In this document: positions 34,400 through 45,841 of the stretch, piece after piece
Position numbering within the stretch: the stretch's first letter is position 1
Layout: each line of letters opens with the position of its first letter
Position numbers and translations under genes: made by a program
Notes under the pieces: model-generated
Databases searched by the model: none
The model's input: only the letters and a program-made list of their open reading frames with translations
What the model was told of the DNA's origin: nothing
Assembly: GCF_026914265.1 (NCBI RefSeq)
Contig: NC_069136.1
Location: 16,491,228-16,555,227, forward strand
Direction of reading: 5' to 3'
Length of the DNA stretch: 64,000 nt
Source of the DNA: Mya arenaria
Taxonomy: Eukaryota; Mollusca; Bivalvia; Myida; Myidae

Positions 34400-35528
34400 A
34401 CTATGTTATGATAAAGTATGAAGAAAAATATGGATTCGCACATCGGTAAAAATCGCTCGTCATTGTTGGTTGTGGTGATAATTGCTTAACAGTGTGCTAC
34501 ATGCTTCCATAAGAGATAGGCCTTTTGTTAGTTTCATACCCGCGGCAATTGGCAACTTTCAATCAAAACCGTTTCTCTCATTGCCACGAATGTCAAACAA
34601 TGGCTCCAGCTTTTTAAAGAGCTGTATACCAAAAAGACCAAAGCCACTTCCAAACTAGAGACTATTTTATAATGATGGCCACTCTTTGCCTCTAGCTCGG
34701 AAGTGTCATTGTTTTTGTTTATGTATGAACAGATCCAGCTAGGGCCACACTAAATGGAATGTCGATCATTCTTTGAAATTTAATAAAAATCATTTTCTGA
34801 GTCTAGAAAAACGGTACATACATCAACAAATAGGTAATCAATATGTTTAGATATTAACCCTAAAAATAATGACCTCTTTGGAATAAAACATACGATAGTT
34901 TGCTCCAAATAATCAACTTCCTAATATTCTCAACTGGCCATAACTTTGTGTTTGCTTTAGCAATCATAACCCAAGCACCATCACGATATTTATCAGTCTT
35001 ACTCCCTTCAATAATATAGCCATGTTAGAATCGTGAAAAACAATATCACATACACGAATGATTAATAACTAGGTAAAAAAACTGCAAATGCTACCAACAA
35101 TGCACAAATGATACGCTGTATTTTAATGTTTTTTTGCCGTATACAATCCGTCGAATATGATATTTAAAAATATCTATATTTTTTTTTTGATTCTTTTTAA
35201 TATTTGGTTTAGACAACATGCGTTTTGCGGGCTCTAGGATTTTTACTACTAATTAAGAATATTTAGGAGATAAACCGAACATTTCATGAAACCATTTTAT
35301 GGCATAAAAGGCAGCAGTCACAGGACTCGGTGTTCTAGCGGTTTGAATTAAAAATGCTAAATAAATAGCAACTACAAGACTCTTAGCGGGTAAAGCGTCC
35401 CTACTCCCTAACCCATCACACAACGCCCATTTATGAAAACGCGTAATAGCACCATGATATATAGTGTCCGTGGTGAATGCGCCTGACTTGCAAAGCAGGT
35501 CCGGGAGCAGGGTCACTTTCTCCGCCAA
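34400..35528 (-). pseudogene. Tyrosine recombinase of DIRS-like element
   Basis: The clean 91-codon frame 35,528-35,253 is the SAM-like core-binding domain of a tyrosine recombinase (WALCDGLGSRDALPAKSLVV, then YLAFLIQTARTPSPVTAAFY). Downstream, at about 35,020-34,905, the minus strand reads EGSKTDKYRDGAWVMIAKAN then TKLWPVENIRKLI. This is the beta-hairpin lysine region (SKTD..RDG) of the catalytic domain in DIRS/Ngaro recombinases. The rest of the catalytic domain, with the later R/H and Tyr, is not readable: stops and an apparent insertion between about 34,800 and 34,550 break it. A RPISYGSM fragment near 34,525 may be the remainder. The element uses recombination into the chromosome rather than an integrase or endonuclease. 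This copy cannot be active. Confidence 0.8.
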
Positions 35529-36745
35529 AATGTCAGGCAGTTCGTTAATTTCTTGTTCATGAACCTAAAAAAATAAATGTCTAAACAAAATCACAATAAC
35601 AATTATCTTACTCGCATAACATAACTTGTTACAAATAATAAACTTAATATATTTGTCTTCGTGTTATAACACACTCATAAATGATGCTTCTCTGTGTTAA
35701 TGCAAATTTTAAGTTGTTAATATCATAAATAATCCAGCACGTGCTTCTTTCAATGTTTTCAATAATCGTTGATAGGCAAATCTGCTATATAGCAATACTG
35801 AAATGTCACTCTTGCGATACCGCAGTGACAAGTGTAAATATTCAGGCGATACCGGCTCTTGAGAGCATTAGTGCAAATATCAAGAACGCCTCTCAAGGGA
35901 AATTATCTACTGTCCAAGACAGATTTACAGATAAAACACAGTTATTTTGCTTTACTAAAAACAATTGTTAACGCCAGCACTCTAAATTTAAATCAGCAAT
36001 TCCTAACATCCCCTTTTCCATTTTTACATTTTTTACATAATACTGCTTCTCTGTGCGTAAATCAAACCACTCGATAATTTCATCAAAAATCACACCATTT
36101 TAACACAAAAATCCCCAAAACAATGACGATTTCCAACACGGACACACTAATATAGTTTTTGGTCCATCATGATCCATTTTCTCAACCACTCTATGAATTA
36201 CTGAAATTGGCGGCGCAAACAATCCTTACTGACCGCTCCAGTTTTCCGCAAGTACTTCTATACCTGATCAATTCGGATTCCAAAATCTAGAGTAAAATTT
36301 CGGTTAATTTTAGTTATAAAATGATGCAAACCAATCAACATGTTATTGACCGTATCTATCAAATATCAGTTGCAAAATGTTACTGAATATTCTCTAGTCA
36401 TCAAAATCTGATAACCTTGACAAATTATCTAACTTTTTATTTTCAGACTTAGGTATACATTCCATTTCTAGTGAAATCGAGTTTGCCATGAAAATCTGGA
36501 AAATACTGAACGCAACATCCTGTAATTCCCTGTTCATGGAACCGTTAACAGCAATTGATCGAAAACATTGATTATCAGTATACCATTTAACCTTTTGGTG
36601 CCTTACAATATGTACCAACGACAACAACACTCAGTACACTGCAACTAACTCCCGCCATGTAGACGACTTTACACTTTCTTCATTTGACTAAACTCCTTGC
36701 GAAACTCAATTTACAGTACTAACCTAATACCCACCATATCAGGAA
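35529..36745 (-). pseudogene. RNase H and C-terminal region of DIRS-like pol
   Basis: The minus strand from about 36,720 reads SNEESVKSSTWRELVAVY then, after a stop, LVHIVRHQKVKWYTDNQC, with WYTDNQ the RNase H Asp motif, followed by SMNRELQDVAFSIFQIFMAN and ENKKLDNLSRLSDFDD. It continues past a stop into FYSRFWNPN and GLFAPPISVIHRVVEKMDHD near 36,220. This sequence normally follows RNase H in DIRS/Ngaro elements, before the recombinase. In-frame stops at several points make it defective. It is placed correctly between the RT (38.3-39.1 kb) and the recombinase (35.5 kb). Confidence 0.8.
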
Positions 36746-38342
36746 ATAAGAAAATTGACAGTTTTCGTAACTTAATTAATTGTAATTAATTCCCATAAGA
36801 ATATACTGCTAATACGTTATTTAGAAATTATTCTGATAAAGTATTTGATTCGGACACGTTTTTATAACGGAACATGATTAAATCATAAGTGCTGAAGTTT
36901 AAATTATATGTATATAGATAACAACATACAAAGCAGATACTCACATAATGACTTATTTTCATAATCTGTGATCATAGCTATGGATGGACTTCTGCACGTT
37001 TGTAGAAATATAACTGTTGTTTGCCGTAAGCTGGTAAATGTAACCGTGAGTCATCATTAGCTGTTCTTGTTTAACCCTTTGTAAACCTTTTAATCGATTA
37101 TTTTTATCAAACACTTCTGGCTACATCACAAACTAATTGAAAATTTACAGCGCTTATCATTCATCTATTCTGTGTTGTATTTGTTATGTTATGTTAATAA
37201 ATAGTGCGTTTTCTTCGTTGTATTTATTGCGCAATTTGGATATTGTGAATACTTATTTGAATGTCACCATGTCAAAAGTCCTAGAAACACTTTCGTTTTC
37301 GACCAGTGACTAGGTTTGCCCCTACATGGCAAGATATGTTAATAGACTTGCACATTTAATGTATAAACATATGCAAACAATATTTTTTTTATAAATAATT
37401 TAGCTGTTATAATTCTAAGCATGCAAGCGTCATATTATCTTATTCCATCACGTAACTTCTTTTAGATGCTCTTGTTATCAATTCAAGTCTGACTTATTCT
37501 GTAATAATACAATTGTATACAGTTACTGCAATGTTAGATCAGTTTCTATTACAAGTATCATTAATTTCTTCAGAGTATTGTTAAAAAAGTTATTGCGTGC
37601 CTTCTCCTTTTTATGTATGTGTATGTACCATTGTAAATATTTGTAAATATTGTTTGTCCTCATGGACCGTATGGCTTATTGGATGTAAAATAAATATTAT
37701 TCCATAATATGTCATGCTGTGATTTCTATAAGTATACTCTAAAGCTTGTTTGAAGAGAATTAATCTGCCTCACTTTGCGAATGAAACAACTTTATGTCGC
37801 TTTTATTAGAATATTTAAATCGGGTTCCGCCACGTGGTTATTTAAATTTGTTTATTTTGAACGTGCAAAAAAAACTGAAAAAAAATCTGTTTGAAACTCC
37901 TGACTTTTTCCATGTCCTGTACAAATAATACCGGTGCCACTGTAGATGTGAAACAGAGATAGCAGCAGGCATGCAACTGGGGGTTCCCCCAAAGTTCAAT
38001 TCCGTGTTCAGAAAGAGGCGCATTTCCGGAAGGAGTTTCGCCTCGTCTCCCTACCCTACTGGGGAATCCCAGTCTTCCACACCAGAGAGGCAAACCACTG
38101 TCCGGTGCCTCTTTTCCGCAATAAGGAAATCTATTACGTCACCATTTTCGAGGCCGGGGAGGTAAACTTAACAGCCTGGAAGACCGCACTGACCAATCAA
38201 CATGCCGATAACCATTTCAGACCCAAACCTTATGAACCTCTAACATTCTCCTTTTTGACACCCAGGAGTGCTTTTAATAAATGTATAATGCAACATTTAT
38301 AAAATTTAAGTTAAAGGCTTTATCGACAATACATTTTCATCT
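36746..38342. other. 1.6-kb insertion inside the DIRS-like element
   Basis: It separates VVYS-ASDIG (RT end, about 38,345) from YGGY-VSTVN (RNase H start, about 36,745), which are adjacent in intact elements. TGATAT on the minus strand occurs at both junctions and may be a 6-bp target duplication. The interior is AT-rich apart from a GC-rich patch at 37,970-38,240. That patch has open frames on both strands (for example YYVTIFEAGEVNLTAWKTAL on the plus strand) that I cannot identify. A GTAAAATAAATATTATTCC phrase near 37,685 could be a 3' end. Confidence 0.6.
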
Positions 38343-39140
38343 TAACCAATATCACTAGCAACTGAATAAACTACCTTAGTACAGGCGCTTGATTGCTCTA
38401 ACCTTTTGGTATTTATTAATTATGACTTTAAAACAACAACTGCTATCTCATCGCTCAAAAAGATAATTGAATCCCAATAGCGTACATTTAAAATGTCAGC
38501 ACTCAAATACCTAGTCATAATTTGTGAAATATTCCCATCGATATCAACTGTCCTACTATACAAGCAACTTTTCTTACAGGGACACGTGCCTTTTTATCAG
38601 CTGAAACAATCAACTCTTTGATAGTTGAGTATGCTTTACTCAGTCTACGAACTGATATGGTACCTTGCAATGTATCAAGATCGCAGCCCAGAAATACTAA
38701 ATTTTAACATGGGTCCATATTCATTTTGTCACGTTTGGAATGAAGCACGATTTTAATAAATTCATATGCACTCGAACAAGCAAGACCATCACCTAGAAAC
38801 AATGTAACCAGCAGACCTTCTCCGTGCCAATTCTTAATCAAAGGTCGGCATAACTTGCTAAATAAATAACAAGCGGAAAGTAATCCGAATGGCAAAGTAA
38901 ACAGGATTACCGCCCTTGTCATACCGTGATAACCCTAAATACTTCGTACGAGGCTCGTAAATCTGCACAAAAAAATATGCGCTTGTAAGATCGAACTTGA
39001 TCATAAAATATCCTTTCTGAATTAAAGCCAATGCAGTTTTGATGTCTTCTTATCTAACATACTGCTTCCATAAATGTTTATTAACCTCACTTTAATCTAA
39101 TATCAAGCGATTTTAATAGAATCTGAAGTGAGAAGGTCAA
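38343..39140 (-). pseudogene. Reverse transcriptase of DIRS-like element
   Basis: The minus strand reads KFDLTSAYFFVQIYEPRTKY and LGLS near 38,995-38,935, then LPFGLLSACYLFSKLCRPLI and LVTLFLGDGLA at 38,880-38,780. It continues FLGCDLDTLQGTISVRRLSK and ARVPVRKVACIVGQLISMG, ending DILNVRYWDSI and VVYSVASDIG near 38,350. The order palm-fingers-thumb and the FDL..AY, LPFGL and LDDG-type boxes are those of DIRS/Ngaro RT. The catalytic box reads LGDG instead of LDDG, a lost aspartate. Frameshifts and stops (for example after the ILFTLPFG region) confirm decay. The 5' part beyond 39,140 was not found. Confidence 0.82.
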
Positions 39141-39743
39141 AGGATTGACTACATATAAAGGTTTACTAAAAACGAACAAATTAGCCTAGTCTCGCCAGTC
39201 TGACTGTCCAAAGCTGAATGACCAATTCACTGACCAATACTACATTTCCTTGTGCTGACATACAGCGCCACCTAGCGTTCGTTACATTTAACTAAGGAAA
39301 TTATTTTTCTTCTAATTCGTAAACTCAAACTAAGAAAATTATTTTTCTATAAAGACGTAAAATATGGTATATTAACTTCTGTCTGAATATCTCTAGAGAT
39401 TAAAAACATAATGTGGATGACTTAAGTATATTAAAAGTTTTCCGAATCATGAAATTAACCCTGGCTATGAACACTTTATTAGTTGAAGGCTTTTGTTTAT
39501 TGGCATTTCATTTCAAATGATGACATAGTCCTGAATGCAATTATCAGACTTAAAAAACGAACAAGTACTCAAATAAACCACTTTATTGAATTGGAATAAA
39601 TGAACAACAAACTTGAAAAAAATCAATAAAAGATATTATTAATAATTGAAATGTCAACTCAATAGTTATAGACGACGTCTTTAAACATTCAAACCAATGT
39701 CTATTGTTTTAAAGTTCACCATCAAAGCAAACACAGTTGATAT
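39141..39743. other. 3' flank of the LRR gene
   Basis: AT-rich. It contains the minus-strand poly(A) signal AATAAA (plus-strand TTTATT at 39,582-39,587), about 155 bp past the LRR stop codon. Nothing else supported. Confidence 0.55.
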
Positions 39744-41174
39744 CTAACACGACGCCAAAGTAATTGTTATGAAGTCCTTTATCAACCCGTTCGAGTTGGA
39801 ACACTTGCTCTGGTAATACAATGACGTAATTCCCCATCCCTTCAGCGATGACAGGTCTGCGCATGTACACGAGATTGGAGAGTGGTCTGTGCTGAACCGT
39901 TCAAGAAGAGCTAGGGATGTCAGGGAAGCCGGAAGTGTGGTTATCTGGAGATCGGTTAGCTGAAGTTCCACCAGGTTGCGATTGTTAGCGAAGGCTTGTG
40001 CGGCAATGGTTGTAATTGGATTACCGTTCAGGTACAGTTTGGTCAGTTTTGTTAAGCCTGCTAGGTCATTCGCTCCAATGCTTGTTATTTGGTTCCAAGT
40101 AAGATCCAGTTCATCCAAAGATACGAGATTATTAATGCCAGAAGGAACTTTGTTTAATTCATTGCTTTGTAAGTTAAATGTCTTCAGTTGTGTGTTTGTC
40201 GGAAGTTTTGACGGCAAAATGTCCACAAAGTATTCATAGTTAGCGGATAAATATTCCAGATCAGGGAATACCAAGAAAACGTCAGGGAAATCCGTTAAAG
40301 AGTTACTTGATAGAACAACGCTTTTCACCGAATTTAGCGGGGTTGAGCATGTTGGAAGAAATCCAGAAGATGACCTTGTGTTTACATTGTTTGAACTGAA
40401 CTGAATTGATTTCAATTGACGAAGGCTGCACATTGCTGTCGGCATGTTATTGATGCCATAAATGTTTAAACTGGTAAGAGTGTTTTCCTGTGTATCAAAT
40501 GCTGAGCTGGATATATTGTTCTTGTCAAAATCTCCATTAAGTGTAAGGACTTTCAACTTCCTAAGAAGACCCATTTCACTAGGGTAACCAGGTGGAATTA
40601 GATGATTTATGTCTATCATGAAGTCCACTAAAGAGGATCCGAGACGTGTCATGGTTAGAGAATCGAGTTTATAAAGAGGATTTCCTGTTAAATCCAACAC
40701 GCCCAAGTGTGGAATGTGTTGGAACGCGATTGGAAGCGTTCGTAGATTGTTATTTGACAGGCCGAGATACACCAGGATGTTTTCAATTCCAGCAAAGGCA
40801 TTGTCATCAATGTAATGGATGCTGTTCGCCCCCAAGTATATTGTAATTGCTGAAGCATTGGTAAATTGCAGATTTTGGAATGCATTAGAAGGTAGCTGAA
40901 GAAAGTTGTTATTCCATGCATCGATTTCAATGTGAAAATATGAGCGTGTTGTCCTTTTAAAGGCCGGAAACTGTGACAGCTTGAATCCTTGACAGTATAT
41001 CTTGTCGAAGAAGCAATTACAGGGCGGATTTATTGGACAGTTTGAGTCTGTGTCCATGAGGAAGCCGCTACAGTTGTTTGCTAACAGCAAAAGGAGTATG
41101 ATGACCTTGGAAAAGAACATAGTATTACTAACATTATAATTATAGATGTAAAATTCGTTATGAAAACATGGCAA
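39744..41174 (-). CDS. Secreted leucine-rich repeat protein
   Basis: One uninterrupted 476-codon frame. A hydrophobic leader begins at the second Met (residue 19, MFFSKVIILLLLLANNCSG), so that Met (about 41,120) is the likelier start. Next comes an LRR N-cap with NCPINPPCNCFF and YCQG, then about 12 repeats of the LxxLxLxxNxL type: FTNASAITIYLGANSI, LVYLGLSNNNLRTLP, LGVLDLTGNPLYKLD, LKTFNLQSNELNKVP, LDELDLTWNQITSIG and LTKLYLNGNPITTIA. A C-terminal cap with CTC and two late cysteines closes it. No transmembrane helix or GPI-like tail is seen, so it is probably secreted. Bivalve genomes carry many such single-exon proteins, often named after the non-catalytic subunit of Oplophorus luciferase; the name implies no enzyme. 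It is the only clearly intact long gene here. A poly(A) signal lies at 39,587-39,582. Confidence 0.9.
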   Translation of the reverse strand: MPCFHNEFYIYNYNVSNTMFFSKVIILLLLLANNCSGFLMDTDSNCPINPPCNCFFDKIYCQGFKLSQFPAFKRTTRSYFHIEIDAWNNNFLQLPSNAFQNLQFTNASAITIYLGANSIHYIDDNAFAGIENILVYLGLSNNNLRTLPIAFQHIPHLGVLDLTGNPLYKLDSLTMTRLGSSLVDFMIDINHLIPPGYPSEMGLLRKLKVLTLNGDFDKNNISSSAFDTQENTLTSLNIYGINNMPTAMCSLRQLKSIQFSSNNVNTRSSSGFLPTCSTPLNSVKSVVLSSNSLTDFPDVFLVFPDLEYLSANYEYFVDILPSKLPTNTQLKTFNLQSNELNKVPSGINNLVSLDELDLTWNQITSIGANDLAGLTKLTKLYLNGNPITTIAAQAFANNRNLVELQLTDLQITTLPASLTSLALLERFSTDHSPISCTCADLSSLKGWGITSLYYQSKCSNSNGLIKDFITITLASC

Positions 41175-43609
41175 TGAAATACGCTTACATGTGAAATTGA
41201 ACTACCCATATTCATTCTGTATGTATGTATACATGCCTTTAATACATTATCTAACTATATACAGTTAATTTATAACAATAGAACTTCTAAAAATAGAGTT
41301 TCTACTGGGCATAGTATTCAAAGTATATGCGTACAGTTACAAATGGTTAATGTTTTTATGTTTTATATATGTACTACTTTATTTTAATGTATAGTTAAGA
41401 CTCCCCTCAAACTTACATGCATGTGCCATTGATAAGCCATTTTTACAGCCTCTGAAACATGCCGACATTATTGATTAGTACCTTTTGCTGATTACAAACC
41501 TGCTGTACATGTTGAAGGTAGTCAATATCGACAATGGTAGTATAGATACATAACCAAAGAAGCGCTAACATCCAAAAAGTTGGCGGGACCATCTAATCGA
41601 CATGTGTACAACAAAATATGTACGATTAGAATCTCGAGTTACGACAAGTGGTGTATATATGAAGAAGTCAAAATAAATACACTAAAAAAAATCAGCTTAG
41701 CTCACCAGCAATGCTTTGCTAGTAAGACATTCATAATGAAATAAAAATTTGAACTGTTGAGCCTTAAGTCTAATCTCATACTTGAGTCTGAGTTGAGGTT
41801 TGTGCACGTAAATTGGTTTAACCCGCCCCCCCAGTATATTTACATTTTACTGACCGTTGCAAGGCGGTACCTAACAATCCTTGATAAAAATGCCAGTTTT
41901 ATATAGTATACTGTGACGTTTGTGGAGTATTGTGCTGTTGTTCTATCCTTCTTGTTGTGAATTTGTTTTGTTTTTTGTGTTCTATGTCTTTGGCTTTTAC
42001 CCTGTGCAATTAAACTGTGTTTGTGTTTAAACTTTGGCTACTGAGCTTGTTTCTGTAGTTTTTCATATAAATATTGTAAACATGGGAATACATTCACAAA
42101 TGGCTTGAGTCTGTGTTCATCAATATTGCTAGTCATAATATCATTGTATAATTGCTGTTCGAAAGGGTAAAATGGGAAAACATTGTTGCAAATGTTTAAA
42201 AAGACATATGATACAATTATTTATCCACCTTTGGTCAAAACTAATTGCATTAAAATTACGTTGGAACATGTTAAAATTCCCTTTACTGAGACTCAAGACG
42301 TTAGTCAAGGACTCAAAAATTTGCATCTACAATTATGTCGGAAAAAAACATTATTATACATCTCATACAACGTATTGCTTCGAAATCGAATACACCTTAT
42401 CATATCTTAGCATTGAAATTATTACTTTCGAAACATATCGCTTTACTAAATATCGTTTTTTTAAAAAGAGATCGTAAGATACGTTAGTTGATAAGAAAGC
42501 CCTAGTAAATGTAATCTAGTACATTGACATATTTATTATAGACGTACAGTCACGACTTATCTAATATTAGAAGCATAAACACAATATCGCCGTAAAATAA
42601 GATGCATGTTTAACGTTAAACAGCAAATGAAAGAACCAGAAGTATGGGGCGACGCAAACAATAGTTAACGAGCAAGTGCATATACACTATTGAATATGTA
42701 TACACGCAGAATATGAATAATAAACAATTATCATTGGTCCCCAAATAACTGCATAAACCTGTAAGCATTTATAGGTTGTTGACAGACCTGCCTTTTTTAA
42801 ATCCGATATAGAACGCTATTTTAAGTATGTGCTGACTTTTACTTGAAAAGAACAATATGGTAAACACAACTTACTTGCAATCCAGACTGCAAGCCAGACA
42901 GTGCTGTAGCAAAGACAAAATTTGAGATAACGATACGCCAAATAAGGCCTACGCAGGTCACATTTAATCACGCTCTAATAACACGAAGTCTAATCTCGAC
43001 TTACATCTCAACACATTTTACCACATAACACCAACGTAATTAAAAATCGTGAAATTTTAATGCTTTTGAAAAGCGCAGCGCATCTATTGAAAGAAATTGT
43101 TTGCAATAAACATAGGTCAAGATTTCAAAGTAAACAATATTCAACAGCAAAAAACGTAATTGAAAACAACAATCGTTTTTAACAATTACTTACGTAATTG
43201 TTTTGCTCTTCAATAAGTTTCTTTGATTATTTGGCAAACGCTTTTTATCATCACATTTTATTTAGGAAAAAACGATTTAAAATAGAGTATACTCATACAA
43301 GAGATTGAAAATCTAAATGCTTGTAAAATGAGTTCATATTGAGGATGAGAAATAACTTGACTATTTTGTAATACTTGGGCATGTTCCTTATTTGAATTGC
43401 ACGCGATCTTCTTGTGCTTCTTCTTATTTTCAAACCTGTATATTTTAGTTCTTGAATCAGTTTAATTTCAATATTAAATTTTAACGCCAGTCTATCGGCT
43501 CTTGAAGACTTTTTATATACCTTTTGGTGGAATGATACTTGTGTCGTTAACGATGTGATACATTGGTAATTAAGATTAAACGCTTTATAGTCAATGATAT
43601 CAATGATAT
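41175..43609. other. Spacer, no gene seen
   Basis: AT-rich upstream flank of the LRR gene. Phrases such as AGTCTAATCTCATACTTGAG (41,768) and AGTCTAATCTCGACTTACAT (42,987) point to a dispersed repeat. Overlapping short ORFs at 42,172-42,477 and 43,293-43,628 have no recognisable features. Confidence 0.45.
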
Positions 43610-43677
43610 TTATGGAGGTTTTTGACAATTTTCATTTTTTCTTGCACTTGTACCATCTGGTGTCTAGTCCCTTTAAG
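43610..43677. mobile_element. Right end of an inverted-end element
   Basis: TTTTTGACAATTTTCATTTT ... CATCTGGTGTCTAGTCCCTT TAAG closely parallels the right end of the element at 24,808-25,290 (TTTTCGACAATTTTC ... GGTGTACAGCCCCTTTAAA). No matching left end was found. The 21-bp array starts at its last base. Confidence 0.55.
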
Positions 43678-44195
43678 ACAACAATAATGGCCTTTAATAT
43701 AACAATAATGGCCTTTAATACAACAATAATGGCCTTTAATATAACAATAATGGCATTTAATACAACAATAATGGCCTTTAATATAACAATAATGGCCTTT
43801 AGTATAACAATAATGGCCTTTAAAATAACGATAATGGCCTTTAGTATAACAATAATGGCCTTTAATACAACGATAATGGCCTTTAATACAACAATAATGG
43901 CCTTTAATATAACGATAATGGCCTTTAATATAACAATAATGGCCTTTAATGTAACGATAATGGCCTTTAATATAACAATAATGGCCTTTAATATAATGAT
44001 AATACAACAATAATGGCCTTTAATATAACAATAATGGCCTTTAATATAACAATAATGGCCTTTAATACAACAATAATGGCCTTTAATACAACAATAATGG
44101 CCTTTAATACAACAATAATGGCATTTAATATAACGATAATGGCCTTTAATATAACAATAATGGCCTTTAATACAACAATAATGGCATTTAATATA
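43678..44195. repeat. 21-bp tandem array, about 25 units
   Basis: The unit ACAACAATAATGGCCTTTAAT varies mainly at T/C in AATA(T/C)AAC and A/G in CAATAA/CGATAA. One disruption (AATATAATGATAATACAACA) lies near 43,992. Because 21 is a multiple of three and no frame creates stops, ORFs run through on both strands (MAFNITI heptads on plus). I treat these as artefacts. The array begins exactly where a CCCTTTAAG element end stops. Confidence 0.92.
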
Positions 44196-45231
44196 AATGA
44201 GATCAAATTCAATTGTTCGAACGAAAAAAAAACTAAATGGATTTCGATTAATATCTACATCTCTTTGAAATTGTCTGTTATATATATAGTTGCTATGATG
44301 ATAATCTAAGGGCAAATAATTGGCTGACAGCATCACCTGTATGTAATGAAAGGTTGTCTCCCTTGACACGTTACATACGAAAGGAATGCTACATTCATGG
44401 TGAATAGATAATGTAGTTTAAATCATTAGTACAAATCTTGTTGTCACATGTGATTTGGTCTTCCTAATAGTATGTTCTTTACTACTCACAAATCAGCGGG
44501 TCCAACATAATTTATTTTTCGAAAATTTAAGTGAGGGATAAGTAAGTGAAAGTTTTTTTTGTGTTTTGGAGGATATTTGGACCTGGTTAGTAAGTTTATA
44601 TCACTTTTATCGCAATACAAATTCGCCTAACCGGAGGCCATACGTGTAAGCTTCTCTCGGATTTTTTTTACCTATGTTTCTAGAGGCCTTAACAAAAAAG
44701 TTATTGAAAAAATAAACTAAACGATTGCTGGTTTGCAAAGTGAAAATATAAAATTGCGTGATTTGAAACTGTGTTTTAGTCAAAGTGTACTATTCATGTA
44801 CCTATATAAGCTATTTTTTTATTGATTTTTTGCATCTTTTATTTTCTTTTCGCCGGTTTGTACACTTAAAATGGGCGCTATACGGCCATTTTTTGTATGT
44901 GAAAATACCTTATAAATCTGACGTGGATGTTGTGTGCCGTTTTTGTTCGAAGCAGAATCAGAATAAACGTGCGTAAATAAAGTGTTAAGTGTTTTAAAGA
45001 CACGAGCGGTAAGACATGTTAATATTTATAACAAAAGGCAATGTGTTACCCAATAAGAACGCACTTCGTATTTGTGCTCATTAAATTATTAATCTCGTTT
45101 TATCCAGTTCTATTAGGAACTCTTGATGTAGCTCGAACGTCTCGCAATTCGGCAAATAATACGCAAACATTATCAATATCATTCTGATATCATTTTACCT
45201 CGATACTCACGAGGTTCTCAGCCGGCTAAGT
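44196..45231. other. Spacer, no gene seen
   Basis: AT-rich; short ORFs only. No splice-bounded exon or repeat boundary recognised. Confidence 0.5.
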
Positions 45232-45302
45232 AAGCACAGCTTGTAAAACGCTGGTCTATCAATTCTAATGCACAGGGTTCGAATCCATGGCCAGCCAGCT
45301 AC
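45232..45302 (+). repeat. tRNA-like SINE head (worn)
   Basis: CAGCCGGCTAAGTAAGCACA ... CAGGGTTCGAATCCATGGCC AGC has a perfect box B (GGTTCGAATCC) and a degraded box A about 45 bp upstream. Outer arms GGCT/AGCC can pair. A true tRNA is unlikely because the D-arm lacks the GG pair in a normal loop and no clear anticodon stem forms. It is best read as a tRNA-derived SINE relic. Confidence 0.45.
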
Positions 45303-45584
45303 AGTTTTGTATTAGTTTCTTGTAAAGCGAAACTGAGTAATGTACTAGTTGAGACGCACAGCATGCCATCTATAGTCTGACAAAACTTGTAAATGACTTT
45401 AATTCTTGGATTGGTCGCTAAAATTATTGTCACAATTAAGTAAGTGTGTTTACCAGGTGATAAATTACGTCATACACGCTACGTTAAGGGCAACATTTTT
45501 CTTAAAATAAAGACTTAAATCAAAGTAAACTTTTCTTTTACTTCAACATTTTAAATAAATCAAAGGGCAGTCTATGCCGCTTAG
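45303..45584. other. Spacer
   Basis: Possibly the body of the SINE that begins at 45,232; not resolvable. No gene. Confidence 0.4.
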
Positions 45585-45776
45585 AGAGCCCCGCCTTCGT
45601 TTTATTACCGAAATTTGATAAGGTGATTAGTTTCATCAAACACTTCGACAAACCTGTCTCCCAAATTATGTTTTTACAGTTCTCCGTCAGACGGCCGTAT
45701 TGTGAAAAGGTTTGTCGAAGTGTTTAAAGAAAATAAACTCTCAATCAAACTCTGGGAAATGACCGAAGGTGGGCTC
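45585..45776. mobile_element. GAGCCCCGCC-ended element, intact copy
   Basis: AGAGAGCCCCGCCTTCGTTT opens and GACCGAAGGTGGGCTC closes as inverted repeats over 192 bp. An inner pair AAACACTTCGACAAACC against GGTTTGTCGAAGTGTTT makes a second, near-perfect hairpin. It lacks the roughly 430 bp present in the 21.9-kb copy. The stretch to 45,841 also matches the other copy. Confidence 0.75.
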
Positions 45777-45841
45777 CGTACGCGGTGTAGACTGCGCTAT
45801 GTTTTGTTTAAAATGGTGAAGAAATAGTGAAGTTATCTTTG

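Noticed and set aside
37838..38302. GC-rich patch inside the DIRS insertion as a host gene exon
   Set aside because: Frames are open on both strands, with no splice sites or domain; left as unidentified.
43594..44369. Long frames on both strands at the 21-bp array
   Set aside because: They are artefacts of a triplet-multiple repeat without stop codons.
45232..45302. Functional tRNA gene on the plus strand
   Set aside because: Box B is perfect but the acceptor, D and anticodon stems do not form properly; a SINE head is more likely.
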